NCBI GenBank assembly: GCA_010909165.1
Contig: MU008198.1
Location: 340,216-404,215 of the forward strand
Length of the DNA stretch: 64,000 bases
DNA from: Anthoceros angustus
Taxonomy: Eukaryota; Streptophyta; Anthocerotopsida; Anthocerotales; Anthocerotaceae
Direction: 5' to 3'
Position numbers and translations under genes: made by a program. Within the stretch, counting starts at the first letter, position 1; each line of letters starts with the position of its first letter. The notes beneath the pieces are model-generated. The model made no database searches. It saw nothing but the letters and a program-made list of their open reading frames with translations, and was not told where the DNA came from. Shown piece after piece: positions 34,425 to 44,791 of this stretch.

Positions 34425-34497
34425 GAAGAAAGCTATTAGCTTTCTTCTAATAGCTAAAGCAAACCTTGTTTGCACATAGTATGTGCAAACAGGGTTT
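34425..34497. repeat. Two adjacent hairpins
   Basis: AGCTATTAG and CTAATAGCT form a 9 bp stem around 34431-34455. Next to it AAACCTTGTTTGCACATA (34461-34478) pairs with TATGTGCAAACAGGGTTT (34480-34497), 17 of 18 bases, with a one-base centre. These lie in DNA that has no counterpart in the ADC leader introns of the array. Confidence 0.7.
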
Positions 34498-34639
34498 GTG
34501 CAAAACTTTTCTTGCAAGCTTGCCTGACATTTGTTGGTTATATGCGGAAGACTGAGCTCTCCATTATTAATCGGAATCGTTGTGTTGCTCACTTCTGTTA
34601 GCTTGAAAGAACTGTGTTGGTGGATAAATTTATTTCACG

Positions 34640-34875
34640 TGCGTGTGCACAATACAAGTCGAGCGGGGAAGGAAGGTACAATGGCCTCACCACTGGCATT
34701 GGCCACGGTGGCAAACGAGCTCATGCAAACATGGATGCTACAGTTAGCCAGCCTGCAGCCGGGCATGGGCATGGGCACTGATGGGCATGGGCATGGCTGG
34801 ACCCGCCTGGAGGGTGCAGTCCGTCTTGCAACTGGAGGTCGTTGTGCGGAAGGAAAACTTTTGTTGGACTAGAAA
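34640..34875 (+). pseudogene. Arginine decarboxylase 5'-end remnant with GGGCAT repeats
   Basis: The leader, acceptor-like site and ATG (34681) parallel ADC copies 1 and 2. The reading starts MASPLALATVANELM and contains GGGCATGGGCATGGGCACTG-like repeats near 34762-34795 matching the His/Gly-rich N-terminus. The homology breaks off before the catalytic domain. Confidence 0.6.
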
Positions 34876-35345
34876 CAGGGCGAAGCTGGTGGAACGAATT
34901 CAGAGTATTTCAAGGTTGTCCAGCGCACGATGACAAAGGACGTGGCTGATGCTCAGGCTTGCCGGGATTGTCACTTTGGGCAGGTGGTAGATCGGTTACG
35001 TACCACATGTTGTCATTGTGTCGGCCAACTTGCGATACATTTGAATTCGAGCCATGAGGACCGCCTTGTTTCCAGTTGGATAGCTCCGCTGGTGGCCTCC
35101 TATCTACAAACCAATTAAACAATGCATGCAGATGATGGCAATCAAGGAAGGCGAGATTTTGCTCTCAGACTTGCAACGCTTCACACGATGGCCTGAAGCT
35201 TAGCGAACGGTTTTACCGCGTGTAGCCGAGGTCAAGGCTTTCACAGAATTCTTCCGCATTGTTGAGAGGCTCCAGGTGCAGGTGCCAATTGTTTTTCGCA
35301 TCAGGTGGCTGGTGTGTGGTGTAGGTGTCAACTGGTTTCCGCACT
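34876..35345. repeat. Dispersed repeat copy downstream of ADC remnant
   Basis: It repeats the order of blocks of the 9240-9660 fragment (GGCTGATGCTCAGGCTT, ATTGTCACTTTGGGCAGG, ACAAACCAATTAAACAATGCATGCAGA). It then runs on into GGCCTGAAGCTTAGCGAACGG and a plus-strand EFFRIVERL reading near 35235. No gene is called. Confidence 0.55.
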
Positions 35346-35551
35346 AGGTGATTGAAGAAGAAGAAGAAAAATTTTATTTAAGTCCACTAAGGACGGATTT
35401 CTGTCATGGGACTGAAATATGATAACTACATAGATTAGTTAGATTATTAGACTACATAGATTACGGTAAAATGGCCTCAATGAGGCTTAGTAAGTGATAG
35501 GGGTGATGGATGCATGCCTGCAGCTGCAGAATGTTCATAGTAGTATCAAGT

Positions 35552-36022
35552 TGGTAGGAAAAGAGCTGAGTTTTTACAGAAAGCAAACACAACACTCCCA
35601 AACGATATGGGTTATATGCACTAGGCACACTAGGTTCTAGCACACAAGCACACAAGAACACTTGTATACACCACACCGTACATGTAGGTGGGCTTGGCCT
35701 TATATAGTCCTAGCCTTGAATCCTATTGGTCACTTGACTTTGAATCTTGGTCACTTGACCTTGAATCCTATTGGTCACTTGACCTTGAATCCTATTGGTC
35801 ACTTAACCTTGAATCCTATTGGTCACTTAACCTTGAATCTTACTAATCAGTTGACTCACCCTTTACTTTTGGGCTTTCTAGAAGATACTTTCTAGAAGAT
35901 GCATGACTTTCTGGAAAGTATACAAGTTACTTTTTATGGCACTCTTCATAACCTTTTTTTAGGGCACTCTTCATAACATATTTTGATATATTTTGATATG
36001 TTGTAATAAATCGATTCTAACA
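35552..36022 (-). mobile_element. Solo LTR of a copia-type element (about 471 bp)
   Basis: Read on the minus strand it starts TGTTAGAATCGATTTATT and ends TTTTCCTACCA, with a TATA box (ACTATATAAGG) about 320 bases from the 5' end; TG and CA termini fit an LTR. It interrupts a repeat whose unbroken form is seen at 9690-9760 (GTATCA then TCTTGTTC). Flanking 5 bp (CAAGT and CATCT) match only partly, so the target-site duplication is decayed or my edges are off by a base or two. It contains the 24 bp minisatellite. No internal coding region, hence solo. Confidence 0.65.
35714..35850. repeat. 24 bp minisatellite, about 6 units
   Basis: Units read CCTTGAATCCTATTGGTCACTT with GA or AA linkers; one unit is shortened and the last is degenerate. 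Each full unit carries ATTGG, the reverse complement of a CCAAT box, upstream of the LTR TATA box, so it may act as a promoter enhancer for the LTR (inference). Confidence 0.9.
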
Positions 36023-36556
36023 CATCTTGTTCAGACTTGCCACACACGGCTCTGACATATGCTCATCATGTCTTGCACCAGAGACAGAGCGATCACCCTG
36101 GGGAAAGCGACGACAAGGCTGATAGTGGGTGAACATACATGTGCACAGCTCTTTCATTGTTGCCTGCAGATCCATCTGTGTGAGGCATATTGGATTCGTT
36201 TCCCATACATAGATATGCTCTATATACTGATGCGCACAGCTCTTTAACGGAGGAATTGCAGCCACCACGTGGTTTCCCTTTTTCTTTCAGACGAGGAAGA
36301 TTTCGAGGGAGATGGATCTCCATCAGTAGGTGGTCCTAAATATTACAGAGCTATCGCAATGAATTTCGTATTAGACGAGGTACGTGCAAGCTGCTGGACA
36401 TGTTTTGTGTCATGATCAGCGTCGCTACAGTTTTGCAAGGAGATATTCAGAGACATGCCATGTTGCCTCAAGAATCCTCCAGCAAGAAGAGGCTAGTGAT
36501 GGTGTCCATGTATGCTAGTAGTCACTAGCTTAAAATTTGTGGCGCTGCCCATCATA
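36023..36556. repeat. Diverged copy of the repeat flanking the array
   Basis: CATCTTGTTCAGACTTG, GCTCATCATGTCTTGCACCAGAGA, GGGGAAAGCGACGACAAGGCTGAT and CATGATCAGCGTCGCTA follow the order of 9745-10060. This is an older relative of the left end of the tandem array; no gene recognised. Confidence 0.6.
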
Positions 36557-36718
36557 AGAACATAAGGTCCCTAGATAGACGTGGCCCCAACATAATGCAA
36601 TGGGCACCGGAAGAACATAAGGTCCCTAGATAGACGTGGCCCCAACATAGTGCAATGGGCATCGGCAGAACATAAGGTCTCTAGATAGACGTGGCCCCAA
36701 CATACTGCAATGGGCACC
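36557..36718. repeat. 55 bp tandem repeat x 3
   Basis: Three near-identical units start at 36557, 36612 and 36667 with AGAACATAAGGTC and contain TAGATAGACGTGGCCCC. A single copy of the same sequence sits in each array unit (10121, 18111, 26549), so here it has been locally amplified. Confidence 0.93.
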
Positions 36719-37921
36719 CGAGTGTCCTTTTTCGTGAAAGAGGTAATCCTTGCCCCAACACCAATCTTATTTTTAAGTGAATGGGCCATGCCCTCCTTGT
36801 GTGATGCCTAAGCTCATAGTATTTGGATACCGATCACGCTACCTTGTCAGGTTGTTAGGCTTTCGACTTCGATTGGGGACACCTTGAATCCTTAGACACA
36901 ACATTCATTCATCCATTCACCCAAATTACAGTGCAACTCCGAGGTCGCCAGTTAAGTTGATGTCCACGCACAACACTGTAGTCATACATTCATCACGAGC
37001 CGCTAAAGTCCATCGAACCCTCGGGAGCAGAGCAGTTGTCAACCGTGATCCCCTGCCCGAGAGCTCTTAACATCCTTAGTACTACTACTACGGTTTGTAC
37101 AACCCCTCCAATGAAGACATCCTGTAACTTTACGAAACACCTGGGCTGCAAACCCCTCCTGTAAAGACATCCCGTTAATTTACAAAACACCTGGACCTTC
37201 CGGGCATCAAACTCACCCTACAAGTATGAGATGATACAGTTGCACGGCTTACAGGTCATCCATGTCTACCCTGCCCAGACTATGTGGTATGGCACCCATT
37301 TCAAAAACATACATTCACGCCTTGCAGGACTGCTAACAGTGTGAAAGGCTGGGATGGCAGCACTCAGGACAACACAACGACGGATTTCGGGAAATACAAG
37401 AGCGTGCATATTACTGTAGTAGAGGGTTGGACAGGTCGGCTCTCACAGCTCGCATTTCCTCGAAGGGTGTGCCTGCCTCATTTTCCACTTCCCGGTCTCC
37501 AATTCTGGCTAGATTTTCAACAAGAAGCTCGCCCTGACGAGGACCGTGACTGACCTGACCTGACAGAGCACAGCACAGCACAGCACAGCCGTGGGCAGTG
37601 AGCAGTTCATGCTGCTCATTCGAAAGTAACCGCCAAAGCTGCATCCAAAGTTCCCATCCCATGGCCGATGCTTTTGCTTGGTGCATTACTTGTTCAGTGT
37701 GGATGGTTTTGGCCACTAGTAATCTGCTCACGATTGCCAATTCCAAGCTGTCCCCTGTGGAAGCACTGCACGGTGATGATGTCCAAGTTACTGTGTCAAC
37801 TGTGCCAACCAGCCTCTGTCAGCACCTCAGACTGCACTGAATCTGTGATGCTTCAGCATGAGTATGGCTGGATTTAGAAAGCCAACAAGATCCATGTGTC
37901 CTGGTTCTCTATGTAGCAATG
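36719..37921. other. No gene recognised
   Basis: The stretch includes an imperfect direct repeat of about 50 bp (ACCCCTCC..GAAGACATCC..TTTACxAAACACCTGG at 37098 and 37153) and a short CAGCACAG run at 37567-37588. Minus-strand frames up to 111 codons show nothing recognisable. The right part is probably the 3' flank of CPSF73. Confidence 0.5.
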
Positions 37922-40550
37922 TTACAAATCTAGAGGATACAACGCTGTTTGGACTCTTCGGAGAGCCACCTTGATTCGCTCCTTCAAGTTCTCATCTCCA
38001 CAATCGATATCCTTTTTGGCATGGTCAATTGTTGCGATGAGCCCATCCACCCCAACAGTCAGGGTCTGCAATTCGTCATTTAACTGAACATCTGGTCCAA
38101 ACAACGAAAGCAACAGCGAATACACTATCCTAATCTCATCTCTCTCTACTCGCTCCCCCAAGTTGCTCCCCTGCTCACACTGAGCCTCCAAGTTCAAAAT
38201 CATGGCCACCACCGCATCTGCGATCATATCGCTCACTGGGTCCGAAGCCCACTCCATCACCACATGCTCACTACTCTCCTGAACCAGTTTCACATTTTCA
38301 CTTATCTGCAACGTGACCCCACCACCGCTGTTTTGTGTCGTCACTCCGTCAAACATGCTTTGCACCCGTTGCCGCAGTACTGCAAATGCTCCTTTGTAAG
38401 GGATGGACTGCCTTTGCAAAACACTGCCTGTGGACAGTTGTGTGTAAGTGTGCAGGTCATCTGGTGCCATCAGCTGGTAGTTGAACCCCTTCCTTGTCAA
38501 CAATCCACTAACAGGTTCCCCCTCTTTTGGAAGCTTCTCTGCTAAACGTCCCACCGCTTTTGCTGTCTTCTCTCCCTTGAAATACATCTCCACAGTCTGA
38601 CAATTCTTCGGGGTCAACACCTTCACCTGGCCGTCAGGAAACACATGCTGCAAGAGCTTGGATTTCAGCCGTCCCATCTCGTTTGCTTCTCCATGAACCA
38701 GAATAATATTAGGTGGCCTCAGCTCGCTCAAGAAGCCACTTGTCTGTGCAAAGTCTGCATGTGCAGAAAAAGATATGTACTGCACCCGCATATGCAGTGG
38801 TACTACTAGTCCACTTGTCAAAGTGACCTCCTTAGGGTCGTTGATTATGGTCTTTGCCAAGGTACCTTCAACCACATACCCAGGAATAACACACACATTC
38901 TTCTTGTCCTGACACCAAAGATCAAAAAGCTGGCGAGAAAGTCCACTTTGAAGCCCACCAGGACTGGCCATCACTACACATGCTCCGTTGTCCTCAAAGT
39001 GGTCAATACTCTTCAGAGGCTGAATGTGCTTGAAATCAAATGGATTTGCCACTTCATACTGGCTCCTAATCTTGTCATTCATGGCATTGATATAAGTCTG
39101 ATACACTGCCATACACCTCTTCGCCAACGGAGAAGCATAGAATATCGGTACTCTGTGCAGCTCTGGGTGAGCCTCCCAAAACTCATCCAGAATCAGCAAT
39201 AACTCTTGAGCTCGACCCAGAGCAAAAGCTGGAATCAAAACTCTACCACCCTGGCTAACTGCCTGTGCTACCGCATCTGTAAACTTTTTCTCCCTCACAT
39301 GCCGCGGTTGGTGACTCTGCACTCCATAGGTTGATTCGATTATACACACATCTGGTGAGAATTGAGGCATCTCAGCTGCTTTCAAATGGCGATCTTCTTC
39401 TCTCGAATAGTCACCAGTGTATAGAACCCGCACACCTGCTATATCTACCATGAACATCGCAGCACCAAGCACATGACCTGCTGTATAGCACCAGAAGCGA
39501 ATCCCATTAACCTCCATGGTCTGGTGGAAATCAATGACCTGCACCCAAGGCAATACACCCATGACATGGCACATCAGATACCATCAGTAACAAAGCAACC
39601 TCCTTGATTCCACCTTCTGAGCTGCAAATAACTAATCAGACCCCATCATTGACTCCACACCTCCCCTCGGCGCCCCCACCTTCCCCACCCCACCCTCCCC
39701 ACTCCTCCCTGCACGCCCCCTTCTCCCCCGCCCTCTGTCCTCTGAACGTAGACCAGTAGTCGCCATCAGAACATCCACAGAAGGAAAAAAGGTGGCACCT
39801 CAATTTTCTCCATTGTGTTCACAATATCCTGCTCATCGTACAACATTTCATCAACAGACACCTTGCTGATCTTAACATAGTCCGAGAGCAGCAATTTGTA
39901 AATCGCTTTAGTAGCATGCGTCATGAATACTCTTCCCCTGAACGTGGTCTGAAAAATGTCAAAATGGACGGATGAATTCTTTGTATGTTTCACAACGCAG
40001 AAGCTGGTCATCAGCACTTGCACACCACCTATATCTGAAAATCAACATAAGAAGCAAATACCTTTTCCAAAAAATAGGGTAGAGAAGCACAGTGATCCAG
40101 GTGGAAACTGCACGCAAAGAGATATCCGTTAGGCAGGACAATCAAGTAAGTCAGGACATCCATTGGTCACCCCACACAAGGAAAGCAAAATTGCGAGACA
40201 AAATCAATCCGCGAGGCCTCACTGAGTGATGAGAAGGACATCGACTGTAGATATATCAATTTCATCAAAGTAAGGCAGGGCAGCCATTCCCGAATAGGCT
40301 GGATGAATCCCGCAGTCGAACTGCAACATCCAGTAAACCAAGCTTCGACAAGGTCAGGACTAGCAAGCATAGCACAGGGATGAAAAGACTAAGCAGGTGG
40401 TCAATAAACTGTGATCACCAGAACAGTCTTGCCCTTGTAAGTCATGTACACGCATGATCGACCAACTTCATTCCCTGCGCCAAGAGGCGTGACTTCCAAC
40501 TTATCACCCTCGTCGGGTGCCGAGAAATCCTTCCGCTTCGCTGTGGCCAT
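37922..40550 (-). CDS. CPSF73-I: Cleavage and polyadenylation specificity factor 73 kDa subunit (CPSF73-I)
   Basis: This is the zinc endonuclease that cuts nuclear pre-mRNA before poly(A) addition, a metallo-beta-lactamase/beta-CASP protein. Five exons: 40550-40419, 40320-40223, 40107-40062, 39948-39799 and 39538-37922. They join in frame to 680 residues, close to the usual size of about 690. Landmarks: [30 protein letters not shown], the HFHLDHC zinc motif split across exons 2/3, [68 protein letters not shown] and [10 protein letters not shown]. The last exon holds about 79% of the protein without an intron. Start MATAKRKD is chosen by alignment with the family; an upstream in-frame ATG at 40610 is possible. 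It shares a short promoter with urate oxidase. All metal ligands I can check are present, so it should be functional. Confidence 0.97.
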
Positions 40551-40654
40551 GGCGCCGCGTCCAGCAATATCGACTGTAGTGACTGTATGTATAATGTTAG
40601 TGCCCGACAACCCTAAACAGACGAGGCCTTCAGTCTCCCGAGGAACAAGGAAAC
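40551..40654. promoter_or_regulatory. Shared bidirectional promoter of CPSF73 and urate oxidase, with telo-box
   Basis: Only 104 bases separate the two divergent start codons. AACCCTAAAC at 40609-40618 is a plant telo-box, an element commonly found in promoters of growth-related and translation genes. No TATA box is apparent, which suits a housekeeping promoter. True transcription starts must lie inside or very near this interval unless the leaders overlap. Confidence 0.6.
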
Positions 40655-42133
40655 ATGGCGACAGAATCTCAGTGGAGCCTGCAGCATCAGCACGGGAAGT
40701 CCCGGGTCCGCGTCGGCCGTGTCTGGCGACAGGGCTCGCGGCACGTATTCGTGGAGTGGAGCGTGGACGTGTCGCTCACATCCGTCTGCGATGACGCCTT
40801 CACTATCGGCGACAACTCTGCTATTGTGGCCACCGACACCATCAAAAACACGGTACCGGCTCCAGCGCTAGATTTCGCACTTAGTGGGAACCTCCAACCT
40901 GCAATCTGTCACTTTGCCGACATTTTCCAGCTGCTGTGCAGATCTACTGGCTTGCCAAGCAGTGCAGTCAGCCTTTGTCTCTGGAAGACTTTGGCATAGT
41001 TGCAGCCAAACACTTCGTTTCCGTTTACGATGAGGTGGTGTGATCTATCCGGCTTTCTTGTCAGAACGTGCTCTGTGGTTATGTTTTTCTCTGTGCTGAA
41101 TTTTTGTGTTGGCGTGGCAGGTGACAGGAGCTAAGATTTCCCTGACCGAGAAACCTTGGCAACGTGTGCAGGAAAATGGCCAGCAGCATGACCATGGTAG
41201 CTTTGAGCTAAGGGAATTTTGAGAAGGTCCGAGCTGTGTGCCACTTCTGATGGTCTGCCCGACTTGCGACACGCAGGCTTTCGGCTGGGATCAGGTGTTC
41301 GAACAGCAGAAGTTGTGACAGCTAACGGTCTCCTCAGCGTGACATCTGGCTTTCAAAACGTCTCTGTGCTGAAGACAACACAGGTGCACTGCGTTCTGTT
41401 GTGATCTAATGCGGTGTCGATGTTTTCTTCTTGTTAAGGACAATCTCAACTTTCCAACATGGCTGCCCCCCAGTCAGGATTTGAGAACTTCATCCACGAC
41501 CAGTACACGCTCCTTCCAGATGTGACAGAGCGGATGTTAGCTTCGTCAATTACTGCTGCATGGAGGTTGATGTCTCTCCCTGGCTTTGCCTTATAGAGGA
41601 GTCAAAGATGGGGAGGATACTAACGTTCTTCACTCCGTCCTGCAGGTACAAGGGCAAACCAAAGTTGTCTTACGATGATACTTTTTCAGCGGTGCAGACG
41701 CTGCTTTTGAACAAGTTTTATGGCCCCCCTTCAGGGGGAGTATACAGCCCGTCGGTGCAGAACACCCTGTTCCTTCTGGCTGAAGCTGTGCTGAAGAGGT
41801 GGGCAGGTGGTTGCCTCGTGCTTGAATGATGACTTGCCTTGTGTCTTGTAACTGACCTGCCCCTCTGTTGCTGCTACAAAGCTTTCCGGAAGTGGAATCG
41901 ATCAAGCTGAAAATGCCCAATCTGCATTTCCTGCCAGCTCACATGCCGGGCATTGGAGTAAAGGTACGCCATTGGCTGTGTCCCTCCTCGTGGTTAACCA
42001 GGAATGGCTTAGCTGAGCCCGCCGTTTGTGGTCGCAGTTTGAGAATGACGTCTACACGCCTACAGACGAGCCGCATGGCACCATCGAGGCGTCCCTGGCC
42101 AGGCCACATGCTCTTGTACAGTCCAGGTTGTAG
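40655..42133 (+). CDS. UOX: Urate oxidase (uricase), peroxisomal
   Basis: It oxidises urate to 5-hydroxyisourate in peroxisomes, a step of purine breakdown and ureide formation. Eight exons: 40655-40852, 40942-41034, 41121-41196, 41277-41383, 41474-41565, 41646-41798, 41882-41963, 42038-42133. They give 298 residues, the normal size. Visible landmarks: an N-terminal HGKSRVRV block, DNSAIVATDTIKNT with the catalytic threonine, SVLKTTQSGFENFIHDQYT, the FATQ-like stretch ERMLASSITAAWRY, VQNTLFLLAEAVL, PEVESIKLKMPNLHF and a C-terminal SRL tripeptide, a type-1 peroxisomal signal. Introns are 73-105 bases. The fourth exon joins at AG 41275-41276; skipping that intron would give a stop, which supports the model. 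Divergent from CPSF73 with a shared promoter. Confidence 0.95.
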
Positions 42134-42339
42134 ACTTCTCCCACTAACCTATCGTCATACCATCTCGTGTAAGTTGGAAGTGTACATACATACGTAGGTA
42201 GGTAGTCGCGCTAATGTACATGAATTGCAAGTAACATGTACATCACTAACTATGGAAGTTATTACGTCAAGTGGATATTGTTCTTTTAAATATCCTGCTG
42301 CCGGTAAATCTGCATCGGGCTTCGATGCTTGTGCTAGCA

Positions 42340-42455
42340 CCAGAATGACCTGCAAAAATTTGTACACAGTAATGTTCTGCAAAGGCATTCCATCCCTTAC
42401 AAAGGCTCATCAGTATGATCAAGAGCGGGTGAGCAACTTGGGGGAAGAAGTTGTG
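42340..42455 (+). pseudogene. CPSF73-I-derived fragment downstream of urate oxidase
   Basis: On the plus strand AGAATGACCTGCA.., TTCTGCAAAGGCATTCCATCCCTTACAAAGG at 42342-42405 parallels the coding sense of CPSF73 around 38465-38393. The following GTGAGCAACTTGGGGGA near 42430 matches its coding sense near 38160, skipping the DNA between them. The orientation is opposite to the gene. Divergence is greater than in the array fragments. It lies 200 bases after the urate oxidase stop, possibly inside its 3' flank. Confidence 0.7.
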
Positions 42456-42621
42456 CCTTTCAACACAACTTTACGACTAAAGGGAAGTAAGGGTTATTAA
42501 GTTATATAGGAACTTCTTTTTTGGCCTTGCAACTTACTTTGCGATTTGCCCTGCTGCCAGTAAATTTGCAGCTTCGATTCTATTACTCGTGCTAAAGTTC
42601 TGGGTAGGGCTCGCCATTGTC

Positions 42622-42753
42622 ATGAAATGTTACATTGTAGGAAAGGCAACCCTCTTCCGTGCTCTGCTGCTTGGACAAAAGGAAGTGACAGCAGCTTTTG
42701 GACACCGTGCGAGTGCCGCCATTGGCAAGCGAGCCGTGGTGGTGAACAAGTGA
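42622..42753 (+). CDS. Small open frame, 43 codons, unrecognised
   Basis: ATG 42622 opens a frame reading MKCYIVGKATLFRALLLGQK and ending VVVNK at a TGA. It lies between urate oxidase and SF3A2. Its protein-like composition suggests an exon scrap or a small upstream frame for SF3A2, but nothing supports expression. Confidence 0.2.
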   Translation: MKCYIVGKATLFRALLLGQKEVTAAFGHRASAAIGKRAVVVNK

Positions 42754-42863
42754 AAGCACGGACGCAGCTCGGGCACGGTAATTAGGAGGAAGGCGACTAA
42801 GGATGAGTTCATAGAGTTAGGGCAAGGTGAGTCTTGTGGGAGCGGCATAGCAGTTTTGGCTCC

Positions 42864-44417
42864 ATGGACCGGGAGTGGGGCAGCAAGCCTGGCAGCGGAG
42901 GGGCCGCGACTGCGCAGAATGAAGCCATCGATCGGCGGGAGCGGCTCCGCCGACTGGCGTTGGAGACGATCGACCTGGCCAAGGATCCCTATTTTATGCG
43001 CAATCATCTTGGAAGGTGCGGAATTGCCTCAGGATTCCTTACGATGGCTCAAAATTGTTGCAGCTGCGGAAATTGCTGACTCTCGGCTGTGCTTTCCAGT
43101 TACGAATGCAAGCTGTGTCTGACACTTCACAACAACGAGGGAAACTACTTGGCGCACACGCAGGGGAAGCGGCATCAGACGAATTTGGCCAAGCGGGCAG
43201 CTCGAGAAGCCAAGGATGCTCCTGCTCAGCCGCAGCCGAACAAGCGGAAGATAGCTCCTCGAAAGACAGGTTAGCAGGTCTTACTTTTTGGTGGCATGGA
43301 GTTTGGTAGGGTTTCGTTCTAGTTTGCAGATGACTGACCTCTGTCTTTGAACTCCAGTTAAGATTGGGAGGCCTGGGTACAGAGTGACGAAGCAGTACGA
43401 TAATGAAACCCGCCAGCGATCCCTGCTTTTCCAGGTTTGTATGGCTTTTCATGTACCAAAGCACGTGACAACGCATATGTGCATCTGGCAAAGAAAACTG
43501 ATATCCGCCATCTGTGCAGATTGAATATCCAGAGATTGAGGACAACGCGAAGCCAAGACATCGTTTTATGTCGTCGTATGAGCAGGTATACTCTCTGTGG
43601 CAAGAGTGTTGGAAAACATGCCTGCTGGTTACAATGTGTGCAGTTGAAAGTAAGCTGGTAAACAGCTTTTCCATGTGCTGTGTGAGTCTACAGAGAGTGC
43701 AAGCATGTGACAAGCAGTATCAATACCTTCTGTTCGCGGCAGAGCCGTATGAGATCATTGCTTTCAAGGTATGGAGCGTTTCTCAAGATCCTCACTTTGT
43801 GTTTGAGGTCAGCACACTCAACATTGTCTGTATCGTGTGCAGATTCCAAGTACAGAAATCGACAAGGTAGCCAACAAGTTCTTCACTCACTGGGACCCTG
43901 ACTCCAAAATGTTCACGGTGAGGCTTGGATATCAGGGTTTTGCTGGAGCAGTGTTTGGGAGGCTTTGCTTGTCGTGGATTCAGACTTTGCTGAAGAGCTG
44001 GTACTGTCCGTGTGCAGCTGCAATTGTATTTCAAATCCAAGCTGCAAGAAATGATGAAGACTGCCGCTGCACCTGTGAATGGTGTACCTGCTCCTCCAGC
44101 AGGGGCACCTCCTGCCCGACCACCTCCTCCCCCAGGGGGTGCCGGTTCTGAGGCTCCTGCTGGCCCTCCCCTGCCGTTGGGCCCACCTCCTCATGGAGCT
44201 CCAGGCCAAATAGGAGCCCTCCACCCCTCCTCCCAGTATGAATGGGCCGCCCCGGCATCCCCACCCTCAGGTGCATTTCCTCCACCCCACCCCACCTCCT
44301 CCTCAGCTTTTGGGAGGCCCAGGCCCCGGCCCTGGCCCTGGCCCTGTCCCCGGCCCACCCCGCAGCTTCCCGCAGGGTCCTCCCCTTCCCCCTATGGGAT
44401 TTACCCCGCTCATGTAG
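42864..44417 (+). CDS. SF3A2: Splicing factor 3A subunit 2 (SF3a66/PRP11 family)
   Basis: This is a component of the SF3a complex of U2 snRNP, needed for branch-site recognition. Exons: 42864-43015, 43100-43269, 43358-43434, 43520-43585, 43694-43768, 43843-43917, 44018-44175 and probably 44237-44417, giving 317 residues. Landmarks: MDREWGSKPGSGG, DRRERLRRLALETIDL, the U1-type zinc finger YECKLCLTLHNNEGNYLAHT then GKRHQTN, VKIGRPGYRVTKQ, QIEYPEIEDNAKPRHRFMSS and YQYLLFAAEPYEIIAFKVPS, followed by a Pro/Gly-rich tail. The last intron (61 bases, weak GT at 44176) is proposed because the tail after 44237 reads MNGPPRHPHPQ to GFTPLM in another frame. Without it the frame continues to 44463 with an atypical end. 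A one-base error is the alternative. Introns are 74-108 bases otherwise. Confidence 0.95.
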
Positions 44418-44791
44418 TTTTACAACGTGAAAGCTCCCCTGTAATTGATTCGAGCGTCTGGTAGAATGTATCATGCACAATTGACTTCATTTGCAAGGAG
44501 TTGTCTGAGTCGGAGTTTTGTAAGTATTCATCCAAGGCTCCTAGTGAAATTTTCAAAGACGTTTGTGTGAACCAAAGTCTCACAATTTTCTGTCTTTCCT
44601 ACATCCTGATCGGGAACAGTTGTAATCTTTGCCTGAAGATGGAGAGACAGATAAGCTGCAGTTAACTGGCACTGGCCACCTGCAACCAACAGCTGTGGAA
44701 GCGTGAGCCCTCAAGCCATGCAAAAATGCTCAAAACCTGACCTCGGTCTTTCAAAAGAGCCAAACGTGGGCTTGTAGTCAGATCTGGCCAA
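44418..44791. other. Intergenic region between SF3A2 and GDSL-FAS1 gene
   Basis: It contains the SF3A2 3' end and the promoter of the next gene. No clear TATA box or other element is visible to me. Confidence 0.5.

Noticed and set aside
35714-35850. CRISPR-like repeat array
   Set aside because: Units are contiguous without unique spacers and the genome is a plant's; it is a minisatellite inside an LTR.
43039-43713. 224-codon minus-strand open frame
   Set aside because: It lies opposite SF3A2 exons 2-5 and their introns; the plus strand has clear conserved protein sequence and splice sites, so this is a shadow.
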